Source: Flavobacteriaceae bacterium F08102 (GTDB taxonomy: Bacteria; Bacteroidota; Bacteroidia; Flavobacteriales; Flavobacteriaceae). From it: DNA of 64,000 nucleotides. Below the pieces are notes generated by a model. It searched no databases and was not told where the DNA came from. It saw nothing but the letters and a program-made list of their open reading frames with translations. Positions 49,442 through 57,393 of this stretch are shown here, piece after piece; the first letter of the stretch is position 1, and each line of letters opens with the position of its first letter. The position numbers and the translations under genes were made by a program. The stretch spans positions 186,001 through 250,000 of the forward strand of contig JALKAY010000002.1 in NCBI GenBank assembly GCA_023015935.1, given 5' to 3'.

Positions 49442-49681
49442 ATGTCAAGAGTTTGTGAGTTAACAGGAAAGAAGGCTATGGTAGGAAATAATGTTTCCCA
49501 TGCCATGAATAGAACGAAGCGTAAATTTGACGCTAATTTGATTAAAAAGCGTTTCTACCTTCCTGAAGAGGATAAATGGATAACGTTAAAGTTGTCTACA
49601 TCTGCATTAAAGAATATTAATAAGAAAGGAATTGCTGCTGTGCTTAAAGAAGCAAGAGCAAAGGGGTTCTTAAAAAAATAA
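49442..49681 (+). CDS. rpmB: 50S ribosomal protein L28
   Basis: 79 aa. The typical N-terminus [28 protein letters not shown] and basic C-terminus match L28. Cluster rpmB-rpmG-DUF4295-ftsY is the usual one in Bacteroidota. Confidence 0.98.
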   Translation: MSRVCELTGKKAMVGNNVSHAMNRTKRKFDANLIKKRFYLPEEDKWITLKLSTSALKNINKKGIAAVLKEARAKGFLKK

Positions 49682-49689
49682 TTTGACCG

Positions 49690-49872
49690 ATGGCAAAGAA
49701 AGGCAATAGAATTCAGGTGATATTAGAATGCACAGAGCATAAAGAGAGTGGTATGCCTGGTACTTCTCGTTATATTACAACGAAAAATAAAAAGAACACT
49801 CCGGATAGAATGGAGTTGAAGAAATTCAACCCTATTTTGAAGAGAATGACTATTCATAAAGAGATAAAATAA
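49690..49872 (+). CDS. rpmG: 50S ribosomal protein L33
   Basis: 60 aa: [37 protein letters not shown] are L33 hallmarks. Only one cysteine remains (no zinc-binding pair), the C- form. Eight bases after rpmB. Confidence 0.98.
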   Translation: MAKKGNRIQVILECTEHKESGMPGTSRYITTKNKKNTPDRMELKKFNPILKRMTIHKEIK

Positions 49873-49879
49873 TTGAATA

Positions 49880-50032
49880 ATGGCTAAGAAATCAGTAGCA
49901 TCATTGCAAAGTGGCTCAAAGAGATTAACCAAAGCAGTAAAAATGGTGAGATCTCCAAAAACAGGTGCTTATACCTTTGTAGAAACAGTACTAGACCCAT
50001 CAAAAGTAAACGATTTTTTCGCAAAGAAATAA
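49880..50032 (+). CDS. DUF4295 domain protein
   Basis: 50 aa, basic: MAKKSVASLQSGSKRL at the start, then MVRSPKTGAYTFVETVLDP and ending in FFAKK. Short for a gene finder but it is the standard gene between L33 and ftsY in Bacteroidota and is seven bases behind rpmG, so it is in the ribosomal transcript. Probably a ribosome-associated protein; exact role unknown. Confidence 0.93.
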   Translation: MAKKSVASLQSGSKRLTKAVKMVRSPKTGAYTFVETVLDPSKVNDFFAKK

Positions 50033-50052
50033 ACGCTTATTTTATACAATTT

Positions 50053-50087
50053 AAAAGCTACTTTCAATTCGTTTGAGAGTAGCTTTT
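50053..50087 (+). terminator. Terminator after DUF4295, merged with the ftsY promoter
   Basis: AAAAGCTACT at 50053-50062 pairs with AGTAGCTTTT near 50078-50087, extended inward by TCAA/TTGA around a TTCG-type loop, followed by a T-rich run. The -33 TTG of the ftsY promoter is in the right half of this hairpin. Confidence 0.85.
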
Positions 50088-50101
50088 GTTTTTTATATTT
50101 G
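50073..50101 (+). promoter_or_regulatory. ftsY promoter overlapping the preceding terminator
   Basis: TTG at 50073-50075, 18-base spacer, TATATTTG at 50094-50101, 58 bases before the ftsY ATG. Confidence 0.65.
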
Positions 50102-50159
50102 CACCTCATAAGTCAACTAACAATATTTTCGGTCTCGTTAGATCCAACCTACCATAATC

Positions 50160-51113
50160 ATGAGTTTATTTAGAAAAATATTTTCAAAAGAAAAAAAGGA
50201 AACCTTAGACAAGGGTCTTGAAAAAAGTAAAAGTTCATTTTTTTCAAAATTGTCGAAAGCTGTTGCTGGTAAATCTAAAGTAGATGATGATGTATTGGAT
50301 AATCTTGAAGAAGTATTAGTTTCTTCTGATGTAGGGGTTGCAACAACCTTAAAGATTATTGATCGGATTGAGGCGAGAGTGGCACGGGATAAATATTTGG
50401 GAACTGAAGAGTTGAATTTGATTTTACGTGAGGAGATAGCTGGATTGTTGGCAGAAACACATGGAGAGGATCAAGTTGAGTTTTCGATTCCTAAAGATAA
50501 AAAACCTTATGTGATCATGGTTGTTGGTGTTAATGGGGTTGGAAAAACAACGACTATTGGAAAGTTGGCCTCGCAATTTAAGAAGCAGGGCTTGCGCGTA
50601 GTACTTGGCGCTGGAGATACCTTTAGGGCGGCAGCCATAGATCAATTACAGGTTTGGGCTGATCGGGTAGGCGTGTCATTGGTTAAACAAAAAATGGGTA
50701 GTGATCCAGCTTCTGTAGCGTTTGATACAATTCAGTCTGCTGTTACTCAAAAAGCCGATGTTGTAATTATAGATACGGCGGGAAGGCTTCACAATAAGGT
50801 GAATTTAATGAATGAATTGTCAAAGATTAAGCGTGTGATGCAAAAAGTGGTGGCAGATACGCCTGATGAAGTCTTGTTAGTTCTTGATGGTTCTACAGGA
50901 CAAAATGCTTTTGAACAGGCAAAACAATTTACAAAAGCCACCGAGGTCACCGCTTTGGCAATTACCAAATTGGACGGTACAGCAAAAGGAGGAGTCGTTA
51001 TTGGAATCTCCGATCAGTTTAAAATTCCAGTAAAATATATTGGGGTAGGAGAAGGTATGGATGATTTACAAATCTTTAATAAAACCGAGTTTGTCGATTC
51101 CTTTTTTAATTAA
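50160..51113 (+). CDS. ftsY: Signal recognition particle receptor FtsY
   Basis: SRP GTPase that docks ribosomes making membrane proteins. 317 aa, the short form with a lysine-rich rather than long acidic N-domain. GTPase motifs: GVNGVGKTTTIGKLA (G1, about residue 123), DTFRAAAIDQLQVWA (insertion box), DTAGRLHNKVNLMNEL (G3), TKLDGTAKGG (G4) and GVGEGMDDL (G5). Confidence 0.97.
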   Translation: MSLFRKIFSKEKKETLDKGLEKSKSSFFSKLSKAVAGKSKVDDDVLDNLEEVLVSSDVGVATTLKIIDRIEARVARDKYLGTEELNLILREEIAGLLAETHGEDQVEFSIPKDKKPYVIMVVGVNGVGKTTTIGKLASQFKKQGLRVVLGAGDTFRAAAIDQLQVWADRVGVSLVKQKMGSDPASVAFDTIQSAVTQKADVVIIDTAGRLHNKVNLMNELSKIKRVMQKVVADTPDEVLLVLDGSTGQNAFEQAKQFTKATEVTALAITKLDGTAKGGVVIGISDQFKIPVKYIGVGEGMDDLQIFNKTEFVDSFFN

Positions 51114-51422
51114 AAAGAAAATAGTGGCCGAGAAAAAGTGAAGCTAAACATTAACTGTTTATCGCAAAAAATACTTCTAAAGAAAATTCTACAAACCACT
51201 ATTTAACTTTATGATCCAATGGCAGTAGCTATGAAATACTGCCATTTTTTCATTTGTTTATACCTTATTACAAATGGATTCGCATTTGTAAGTGTCTAGC
51301 ACTTCAAAAGTAAATAGTATTTTCAATAATGTGCTGCGGTTTTCCCGCAAACTTTTTGCGGTAAAACCGCAGCAAAAAGTTAAACATAAGTCTTAATTTG
51401 GTAGAATAAAATTGTACTCCCC
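51114..51422. other. 309-base gap before the LytTR regulator
   Basis: Starts the non-conserved block between ftsY and rimO. Holds a large hairpin at 51332-51374 and a TTAATTTG box at 51393-51400; nothing coding was found. Confidence 0.6.
51332..51374. repeat. Long nested hairpin upstream of the LytTR gene
   Basis: Outer arms TGCTGCGGTTTT (51332-51343) and AAAACCGCAGCA (51363-51374) are perfect 12-bp complements; an inner stem CCGCAA (51345-51350) / TTGCGG (51356-51361) encloses the loop ACTTT. Its GC content is far above the surrounding DNA. No T-run follows on either strand, so it is not a plain terminator. It ends 48 bases before the start codon and may be a protein-binding site or an mRNA leader structure. 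Confidence 0.75.
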
Positions 51423-52154
51423 ATGCAATATAAGTACGCTATCATTGAGCAAGACGGATCTGTTGTAAATCATTTGCAATCTAATTTTGAAAATTTTGCC
51501 AATTTCACCTGTGTTGGTACAGCAGATAATTACGATGAGTCCATTGAGTTAGTGATCGAAAAAAACCCACAAGTTGTTTTTATTAATGTTGACCAATCCA
51601 TTGGGGAAAGTGCTTTTCAATTTATTTATGAGTTGCATAATTATTTAGAACAATTACCCATTTTTGTCGCGATTTCAAGTACTAAAGAATTATCATACCA
51701 ATGTATTAAACACAATTTTTTTGATTATCTATTAAAACCTATAAGTAAGTTTGACTTAACAAAATGTGTGGCGCGTATAACTAAAGCCTCTAACTTAGAA
51801 CCTTCTCAAAAACTTTGTTTAAAATCATATAAAGACTATCGCTTTATTGAAATGGAAGATATTCTCTTTCTGAAAGCAGATAATACTTCAACAGATATTT
51901 ATATGGAAGACGGTACGAAAATCAGTGCTTATAAAACGCTTAAATCGTATGAAGCTATTCTTCCCTCGAATTTTACCCGAATTCACAATAGCTATATAGT
52001 CAATCGAAATTATGTGTCGCGAATTCACTTTGGTAAGTCAAAATGCACACTCAAGAAAACATTTGACTCTATACCGTTTTCTAAGTCATATAAACACAAT
52101 GTAGTGCTACTTGAAAAAGCGTTGACCAAGCAAGCGCTTCTTTCTTTAAATTAA
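51423..52154 (+). CDS. LytTR family regulator with degenerate receiver domain
   Basis: 243 aa. N-terminal receiver fold (1-120) and C-terminal LytTR DNA-binding domain (130-235): CLKSYKDYRFIEMEDILFLKADN, TSTDIYMEDG, then FTRIHNSYIVNRNYVSRIH. The phospho-acceptor aspartate is replaced by Asn55 (VVFINVDQS), and the usual acidic pair is Glu9-Gln10; the lysine in LLKPIS is kept. It is therefore unlikely to be controlled by ordinary phosphorylation. No LytS-type kinase is adjacent. First gene of the signalling cassette. Confidence 0.9.
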   Translation: MQYKYAIIEQDGSVVNHLQSNFENFANFTCVGTADNYDESIELVIEKNPQVVFINVDQSIGESAFQFIYELHNYLEQLPIFVAISSTKELSYQCIKHNFFDYLLKPISKFDLTKCVARITKASNLEPSQKLCLKSYKDYRFIEMEDILFLKADNTSTDIYMEDGTKISAYKTLKSYEAILPSNFTRIHNSYIVNRNYVSRIHFGKSKCTLKKTFDSIPFSKSYKHNVVLLEKALTKQALLSLN

Positions 52155-52478
52155 GCTAATTCTAATTACCTTCTGTAAAAGATACTTCTATAGACTATTA
52201 CTACGTTATAGTCATGAAGAAAATATGTTTGTATAGTATGGATTGTTTCTTTTTGTAATCTTCTAAAAATCCAGTTACTCGTGTAATTGGTACATCTACT
52301 TCTAATGGTATGTCATCTACTCGATACGTCGAAAATTGTATGCAAATGCTATTAGAGGCTTCTATATTTGTCCTGTAACTAGCGCAGTTTACGATATGAA
52401 TAGCACTGCTATTCTAACAATAAAATCTTATAAATAGAGAAGTTAACATAATATCTAATCAATATAAATCCAAACAAT
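52155..52478. other. 324-base leader/gap before the small lipoprotein gene
   Basis: No gene supported. TATATTTG at 52363-52370 is a good -7 element and would give a leader of about 100 bases before the ATG at 52479; TTG at 52336-52338 is 24 bases upstream. GACTAT and ATAGTC form a short inverted repeat near 52191-52215. Confidence 0.45.
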
Positions 52479-52667
52479 ATGAAAATTTTAAGAAATTTAG
52501 CAGCGATCTTTTTATTAACAACCTTAGCGTATTCTTGTGATGCAGATGCTACACTTGACGAAACACAAGCTAGCGTAGATCAACTTCAAGCCGATGGTGG
52601 AGATGAGGAAGCTCCAGATGAAGATGGAGGTGGAAACGTACATAATGATCCAGACGTTAAAGAATAA
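52479..52667 (+). CDS. Tiny, highly acidic lipoprotein
   Basis: 62 aa. Hydrophobic signal with lipobox ending LAYSC (Cys20), then a 43-residue mature peptide with 15 Asp/Glu, glycine-rich (DGGDEEAPDEDGGGN) and a single lysine. No known domain. It has its own -7 element upstream and a strong terminator just behind it, so it is a discrete, independently transcribed unit between a LytTR regulator and a histidine kinase. A secreted or surface signal, or an accessory of the kinase, is possible; this is inference. Confidence 0.75.
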   Translation: MKILRNLAAIFLLTTLAYSCDADATLDETQASVDQLQADGGDEEAPDEDGGGNVHNDPDVKE

Positions 52668-52687
52668 TTAAAATTTTTAATTAATCT

Positions 52688-52720
52688 AAAAATCCTAAAC
52701 CTTGGTTTAGGATTTTTTTT
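52688..52720 (+). terminator. Terminator of the small lipoprotein gene
   Basis: Perfect 13-bp stem: 52688-52700 with 52705-52717 (core ATCCTAAAC/GTTTAGGAT), loop CTTG, followed by T-run to 52721. Confidence 0.9.
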
Positions 52721-52732
52721 TGGATAGATTTG
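52702..52732 (+). promoter_or_regulatory. Histidine kinase promoter with -33 inside the terminator loop
   Basis: TTG at 52702-52704 is the loop of the preceding terminator; 20 bases later comes TAGATTTG at 52725-52732. Start ATG is at 52756. The match in both halves and spacing is very good. Confidence 0.75.
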
Positions 52733-52755
52733 TGAAAATATTCTCTTATAAACAG

Positions 52756-54747
52756 ATGTCGCTAAAGTACTTTTTATACTTATTCTTAATTTTTATTGGA
52801 TTTTTCGGTTGGTCGCAGAATACACAAAAAACGGATTCAATCGAAATTTATATTGACTTAGCTAAAAAGTCAAATAATTCTCCAGTCGTTGCCTCCAAAA
52901 ATTTAGGGAAAGCATTAAAATTAACACGTTTTGTAAAGAATGATTCCGCTAAGACCTCCTATTATATTAAAATAGGGTACCGTTATATGACCGTAGGAGA
53001 CTATGAGAAATTTAGAGAATTAAATACGAAAGCGAGAAAACTGAGTAATCGTATTAAGGATACCTTGCAGTTTGCAGAGACGTATTGGGATTTAGGAGCC
53101 TTTTTTTCTAATATAAGTGTATATGATAGTGCGTATTATGCTTTTAATGAAGCGAAAAAACATTATGAAGCGGTTGGAAATAAGTTTTATGTAGGCAGAA
53201 TGCTTCTCAATATGGCAATTACACAAACCAAAATTGAAGATTATACCGGAAGTGAAGTTACTACTTTTCTCGCCCTGGATGTTTTAAAAGGGTTTAAGGC
53301 AAACCGACAAATTTATGGCTGTTATAATAACTTAGGTATTGTGTATAACGAACTAGATGATTTTGAATCTTCCTTAGAATATTATTTTCAAGCCTTAAAG
53401 TATCTAGACGGTGTAAAAGGGCGAAACACATCTGAAATAGGTACTTTAAATAATATTGGCGTAGTCTATGAAAAAAACAAAGATTATGTAAAAGCCTTGG
53501 AGTATTATAATAAAGCCTTAGCCGTTTCAGATCCAAAAGATATGCGTAAAGATCAATACGCCATGTTATTAGACAATATTACGTATATACATTTTAAACA
53601 AAATAAAAAAGAGGGAATTGAAGAGGGATTTTTAAAATCTTTGGCCATTCGAGATAGTATTGAAGATTATTTTGGTCAAGCGATTAATAAGTTGCACCTG
53701 GCGGAGTTTTACATGAAAAATAATGATAGTGTGCGGGCTTTAAAAGAGTTAAAGGAAAATTATGAATTGACAAAAAAAACAAATAATTATAGGGATTTAC
53801 TTGCTACCTTAAAATTATTAATGGTGTTAGATCACAAAAATTCAGCTAATTACGCCTTGGCATATATGAATTTGACAGATAATCTACAAAAAGAAGAACG
53901 TAAAATAAGAAATAAATTTGCGCGAATTCAATATGAAACTGAAGAAATACAGCATAAAACGAACCTTTTAGCTAAAGAAAATCGACGTTTGTGGTGGATA
54001 GGCGGTTTGTTATTATTACTCTTAACAGCTGGATTTGTCATTAGGGCACAAACGTTGAAAAATAGAAACTTGGAAATGGAGCGAAGCCAACAAGCGAGTA
54101 ATGAGGAGATTTATGCGGTCATGTTAAACCAACAACAACAAATAGAGCAAATTAAAAGTCAAGAAAAACGACGTATTTCAGAGGAGTTACACGATGGGGT
54201 ACTAGGTAAATTGTTTGGTACGCGCCTCTTGTTAGAGACCATTAATAGAAATTCAGATGAAGAGAGTATTTTATTAAGAGAAAAACACATTCAAGATTTA
54301 CGAGAAATTGAAGAAGAAGTTCGTAATGTTTCACATGAACTTCATGAAAAATCATTTGATATTAAAGAGAGTTTTGTTCAAATGTTGGAAAATTTAGTGA
54401 ATGACCAATCTAAAATCAGTAATTTTAATTACCATTTGTCGATCGAAGTGGATTGGCAAAAATTGGACAGTAGCTTAAAGATGAATGTGTTTAGGATTTT
54501 ACAAGAAGCCATACAGAATATTAATAAATATGCGAAAGCAGAAAACGTGTGGATTAAATTCGAAGAAGTGAAAAGTCAGTTAAGATTTACGGTTGTTGAT
54601 GATGGAGTTGGCTTTAATATTTCAAAACAAAAAAAGGGAATCGGATTGAAAAATATTATATCGCGCGTTTCTAAATTATCGGGAACTGTAAAGTTTGATT
54701 CTGAAATAAATCGCGGAACTCAAATTTTAATTGAAATACCGATTTAA
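52756..54747 (+). CDS. TPR-containing sensor histidine kinase (HisKA_3 type)
   Basis: 663 aa. Signal/anchor at the N-terminus (YFLYLFLIFIGFFGW), about seven TPR repeats through residue ~390 (for example NNLGIVYNELDDFESSLEYYFQAL and NNIGVVYEKNKDYVKALEYY), one membrane helix near 413-432 (WWIGGLLLLLLTAGFVI), then the dimerisation/His domain with His479 in ISEELHDGVLGKLFG, and a GHKL ATPase (EAIQNINKYAKA, DDGVGFN, GIGLKNI, GTQILIEIPI). The sensing part is periplasmic TPR. The ATG at 52756 is chosen over a TTG at 52720 because the promoter overlaps the latter. Partner is the response regulator 44 bases on. Confidence 0.92.
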   Translation: MSLKYFLYLFLIFIGFFGWSQNTQKTDSIEIYIDLAKKSNNSPVVASKNLGKALKLTRFVKNDSAKTSYYIKIGYRYMTVGDYEKFRELNTKARKLSNRIKDTLQFAETYWDLGAFFSNISVYDSAYYAFNEAKKHYEAVGNKFYVGRMLLNMAITQTKIEDYTGSEVTTFLALDVLKGFKANRQIYGCYNNLGIVYNELDDFESSLEYYFQALKYLDGVKGRNTSEIGTLNNIGVVYEKNKDYVKALEYYNKALAVSDPKDMRKDQYAMLLDNITYIHFKQNKKEGIEEGFLKSLAIRDSIEDYFGQAINKLHLAEFYMKNNDSVRALKELKENYELTKKTNNYRDLLATLKLLMVLDHKNSANYALAYMNLTDNLQKEERKIRNKFARIQYETEEIQHKTNLLAKENRRLWWIGGLLLLLLTAGFVIRAQTLKNRNLEMERSQQASNEEIYAVMLNQQQQIEQIKSQEKRRISEELHDGVLGKLFGTRLLLETINRNSDEESILLREKHIQDLREIEEEVRNVSHELHEKSFDIKESFVQMLENLVNDQSKISNFNYHLSIEVDWQKLDSSLKMNVFRILQEAIQNINKYAKAENVWIKFEEVKSQLRFTVVDDGVGFNISKQKKGIGLKNIISRVSKLSGTVKFDSEINRGTQILIEIPI

Positions 54748-54791
54748 AGTTGAGAAGAATTCGTTAAATTTGTGATTCAACCTCTATTTTT

Positions 54792-55475
54792 ATGACTGTC
54801 GCTACTAAAATTAAAAAGAAAATTCTTATTGTAGATGATCACCCAATGATCATTGTGGCTTATCGTAAGATGTTAGCATCTTCAGGTTTAAAGCAGTATG
54901 ATTTAGAGATAGATACTGCTGAAAATATAGATGAAGCGATCTGGAGAATTAATGAAGCTAGTGCGTCTAAACCCTATGATCTAACATTTTTAGATATTAA
55001 ACTGCCACCGTCCAGTGACGGCAAATATGTTTCTGGAGAAGATTTGGCTATTCTAGTTCGCGAAAAGCTACCTAAGGCAAGATTGGTGATCTTAACCATG
55101 TTTAATGAGAGTTATAGGATTTACAATATTCTCAAAAAAATTAATCCAGATGGGTTATTGATAAAAAATGACGTCAATGCTAAAAACTTCATCCAAGCAT
55201 TTCAAACAGCCTTAGAGAATCCTCCGTATTACAGTGAGTCAGTAAATAAATATTTCCGAAAATTAGGCGTTGAAACAAACCCACTTGACGATATTAATAG
55301 GCGGATAATTTTCCATTTATCCAATGGTGTAAAGACCAAAAATATAGGACCGCTGGTTGATTTAACCCTGAGCGCTATTGAAAAACGAAAAAGTCAAATC
55401 AAGAAAATTTTCAGTATTGAAAATGCATCAGATGAAGATTTGATTGCCGAAGCCCAAAAGAGAGGTTACGTGTAA
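54792..55475 (+). CDS. Response regulator with atypical C-terminal HTH
   Basis: 227 aa. Receiver intact: acidic pair in IVDDHP, phospho-acceptor Asp68 (LTFLDIKLPP), Thr in VILTMF and Lys in LLIKND. The C-terminal 70 residues look like a diverged LuxR-type helix-turn-helix (IIFHLSNGVKTKNIGPLVDLTLSAIEKRKSQIKKIF), followed by an extra helix (ASDEDLIAEAQKRGYV). The VDLTLSAIEKRKSQIKKI segment is where LuxR has the recognition helix. TAAATTTG lies at 54765-54772. Cognate regulator of the TPR kinase. Confidence 0.9.
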   Translation: MTVATKIKKKILIVDDHPMIIVAYRKMLASSGLKQYDLEIDTAENIDEAIWRINEASASKPYDLTFLDIKLPPSSDGKYVSGEDLAILVREKLPKARLVILTMFNESYRIYNILKKINPDGLLIKNDVNAKNFIQAFQTALENPPYYSESVNKYFRKLGVETNPLDDINRRIIFHLSNGVKTKNIGPLVDLTLSAIEKRKSQIKKIFSIENASDEDLIAEAQKRGYV

Positions 55476-55543
55476 GAGTTTTGTTTTTTATGTCAAATGT
55501 GCTTTTGAATTGTGTACTTTTGTAGGCTCAAAAATAATGGGCT

Positions 55544-56881
55544 ATGCGCACTAAATCAAGTAAGCAAAATAAAATAAATGTTGTTACCTTAGGTTGTTCG
55601 AAGAATATTTACGATTCTGAAGTCTTGATGGGACAACTCAAAGCTAGTGGAAAAGATGTCGTTCATGAAGATGAAGAGGAAGATGGAAATATTGTTGTGA
55701 TTAATACCTGTGGATTTATAGGTAAAGCAAAAGAAGAATCGATCAATACGATTTTGCATTTTGCAAATAAAAAAGAGGCAGGTTTAGTTGATAAAGTTTT
55801 TGTGACTGGCTGCTTAAGTGAACGTTATAAGCCTGATTTAGAAAAGGAAATTGAAAATGTTGATGCGTATTTTGGCACCCATGATTTGCCTAATTTACTC
55901 AAGGTATTAGAGGCAGACTATAAACATGAGTTGTTAGGTGAGCGCTTGACTACTACGCCAAAACATTATGCTTATTTGAAAATTGCGGAAGGTTGTGACC
56001 GCCCCTGTTCGTTTTGTGCAATTCCCTTGATGCGCGGTAAACACGTTTCACAGCCGATAGAAAAATTAGTTCAAGAAGCAACGCATTTAGCCAAAGAGGG
56101 AATTAAAGAATTAATTTTAATTGCTCAAGATTTAACGTATTACGGATTAGATATTTACAAAAAAAGAGCGCTCGCAGAATTGCTTGAAGCCTTAGTTAAG
56201 GTTGATGGAATTGAATGGATTCGATTGCATTATGCATTTCCAACAGGATTTCCTTTAGATGTGCTAGAGGTAATGAAACGTGAAGTTAAAGTATGTAATT
56301 ATATAGATATTCCACTTCAACATATCAATACGGAAATATTGAAATCAATGCGTCGTGGAACTACCTATGAAAAAACAAATGCGTTGCTAGCTTCGTTTAG
56401 AGAAATTATACCTGAAATGGCTATTCGAACTACCTTAATCGTTGGATACCCAGGAGAAACTGAAGAGATCTTTGAAGAATTGAAAGCGTGGGTTAAAGAG
56501 ATGCGTTTTGATAGAATGGGAGCCTTTGCTTACTCGCATGAAGAAAACACCCATGCAGCAACCTTAGTAGACGATGTGCCAGAAGAGGTAAAAGAAGCAC
56601 GCGTTGCAGAAATTATGGAAATTCAAAGCCAAATTTCATGGGAGTTAAACCAAGAAAAAATTGGAAAGACCTATCGTTGTTTGTTTGATCGAAAAGAAGG
56701 GAATTATTTTTATGGAAGAACTGAATTTGATTCTCCTGATGTAGATAATGATGTTATTGTGGATGCGAGAACGCATTATATCCAACTTGGACAGTTTGTC
56801 GAAGTGAAAATTATAGATGCGGGAGATTTTGATCTTATTGGGGTTCCTGTCTCGGCGAATGATGTGCAAAATGAAGTTTGA
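55544..56881 (+). CDS. rimO: Ribosomal protein S12 methylthiotransferase RimO
   Basis: Radical-SAM methylthiotransferase modifying Asp89 of ribosomal protein S12. 445 aa. UPF0004 cysteines in TLGCSKN, NTCGFI and TGCLSE, radical-SAM CxxxCxxC in GCDRPCSFCAIP, and a C-terminal TRAM domain (GKTYRCLFDRKEGNYFYGRTEFDSPDVD). In Bacteroidota rimO normally follows ftsY directly; here about 4.4 kb of signalling genes lie between. TACTTTTG is at 55515-55522. Confidence 0.97.
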   Translation: MRTKSSKQNKINVVTLGCSKNIYDSEVLMGQLKASGKDVVHEDEEEDGNIVVINTCGFIGKAKEESINTILHFANKKEAGLVDKVFVTGCLSERYKPDLEKEIENVDAYFGTHDLPNLLKVLEADYKHELLGERLTTTPKHYAYLKIAEGCDRPCSFCAIPLMRGKHVSQPIEKLVQEATHLAKEGIKELILIAQDLTYYGLDIYKKRALAELLEALVKVDGIEWIRLHYAFPTGFPLDVLEVMKREVKVCNYIDIPLQHINTEILKSMRRGTTYEKTNALLASFREIIPEMAIRTTLIVGYPGETEEIFEELKAWVKEMRFDRMGAFAYSHEENTHAATLVDDVPEEVKEARVAEIMEIQSQISWELNQEKIGKTYRCLFDRKEGNYFYGRTEFDSPDVDNDVIVDARTHYIQLGQFVEVKIIDAGDFDLIGVPVSANDVQNEV

Positions 56882-56963
56882 AAAATGAACGATAGAGACT
56901 AGCTAAGTCATGCTACCAACCTTATCATTTACCTAAATTAAATAATCATAAAAACAATTAAAA

Positions 56964-57386
56964 ATGAACATTAAAAAACAATTGGGGCGACTCGTCCTTG
57001 TAGCATTCTTATTGCTTACTTTTTCCTGTAGTAAGAATACCCCAGCCGCCGCTGCTGAAGCTTTTTTAAGCCATCTATATGCAGGTGAATTTAATGAAGC
57101 TAAAGAATTTTCTACTACTGATACAAAATCAGTACTTTCCATGATGGAATCTTTTGGTGCCAAAGATCAAATGGAAGATATGCTTGTTGACGCTACATTT
57201 AACGTGATTGAAACAACCATGGATGGAGGTGATAAAGCGACGGTAAAGGTGCAGGTAAACGATAACGACGGTAATGAAGAAATACAGTCCTTAAGTTTAG
57301 TTAAAAAGGATGGAAAATGGCTCGTGAATATGGGGAAAGAAGATTCACCAAAAGAAGGATTAAAGCCTTCAACTTCTGAAGAATAA
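56964..57386 (+). CDS. DUF4878 family lipoprotein
   Basis: 140 aa, lipobox LTFSC (Cys22), then a small alpha+beta NTF2-like/DUF4878 domain (AAEAFLSHLYAGEFNEAKEFST, KATVKVQVNDNDGNEEIQSL, VKKDGKWLVNM). Function unknown. Seven bases before the YiiX-like gene. Confidence 0.85.
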   Translation: MNIKKQLGRLVLVAFLLLTFSCSKNTPAAAAEAFLSHLYAGEFNEAKEFSTTDTKSVLSMMESFGAKDQMEDMLVDATFNVIETTMDGGDKATVKVQVNDNDGNEEIQSLSLVKKDGKWLVNMGKEDSPKEGLKPSTSEE

Positions 57387-57393
57387 TTGCGTT

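Noticed and set aside
52191-52260. Short open frame starting MKKICLYSMD upstream of the small lipoprotein
   Set aside because: Only 14 codons, no supporting signals.
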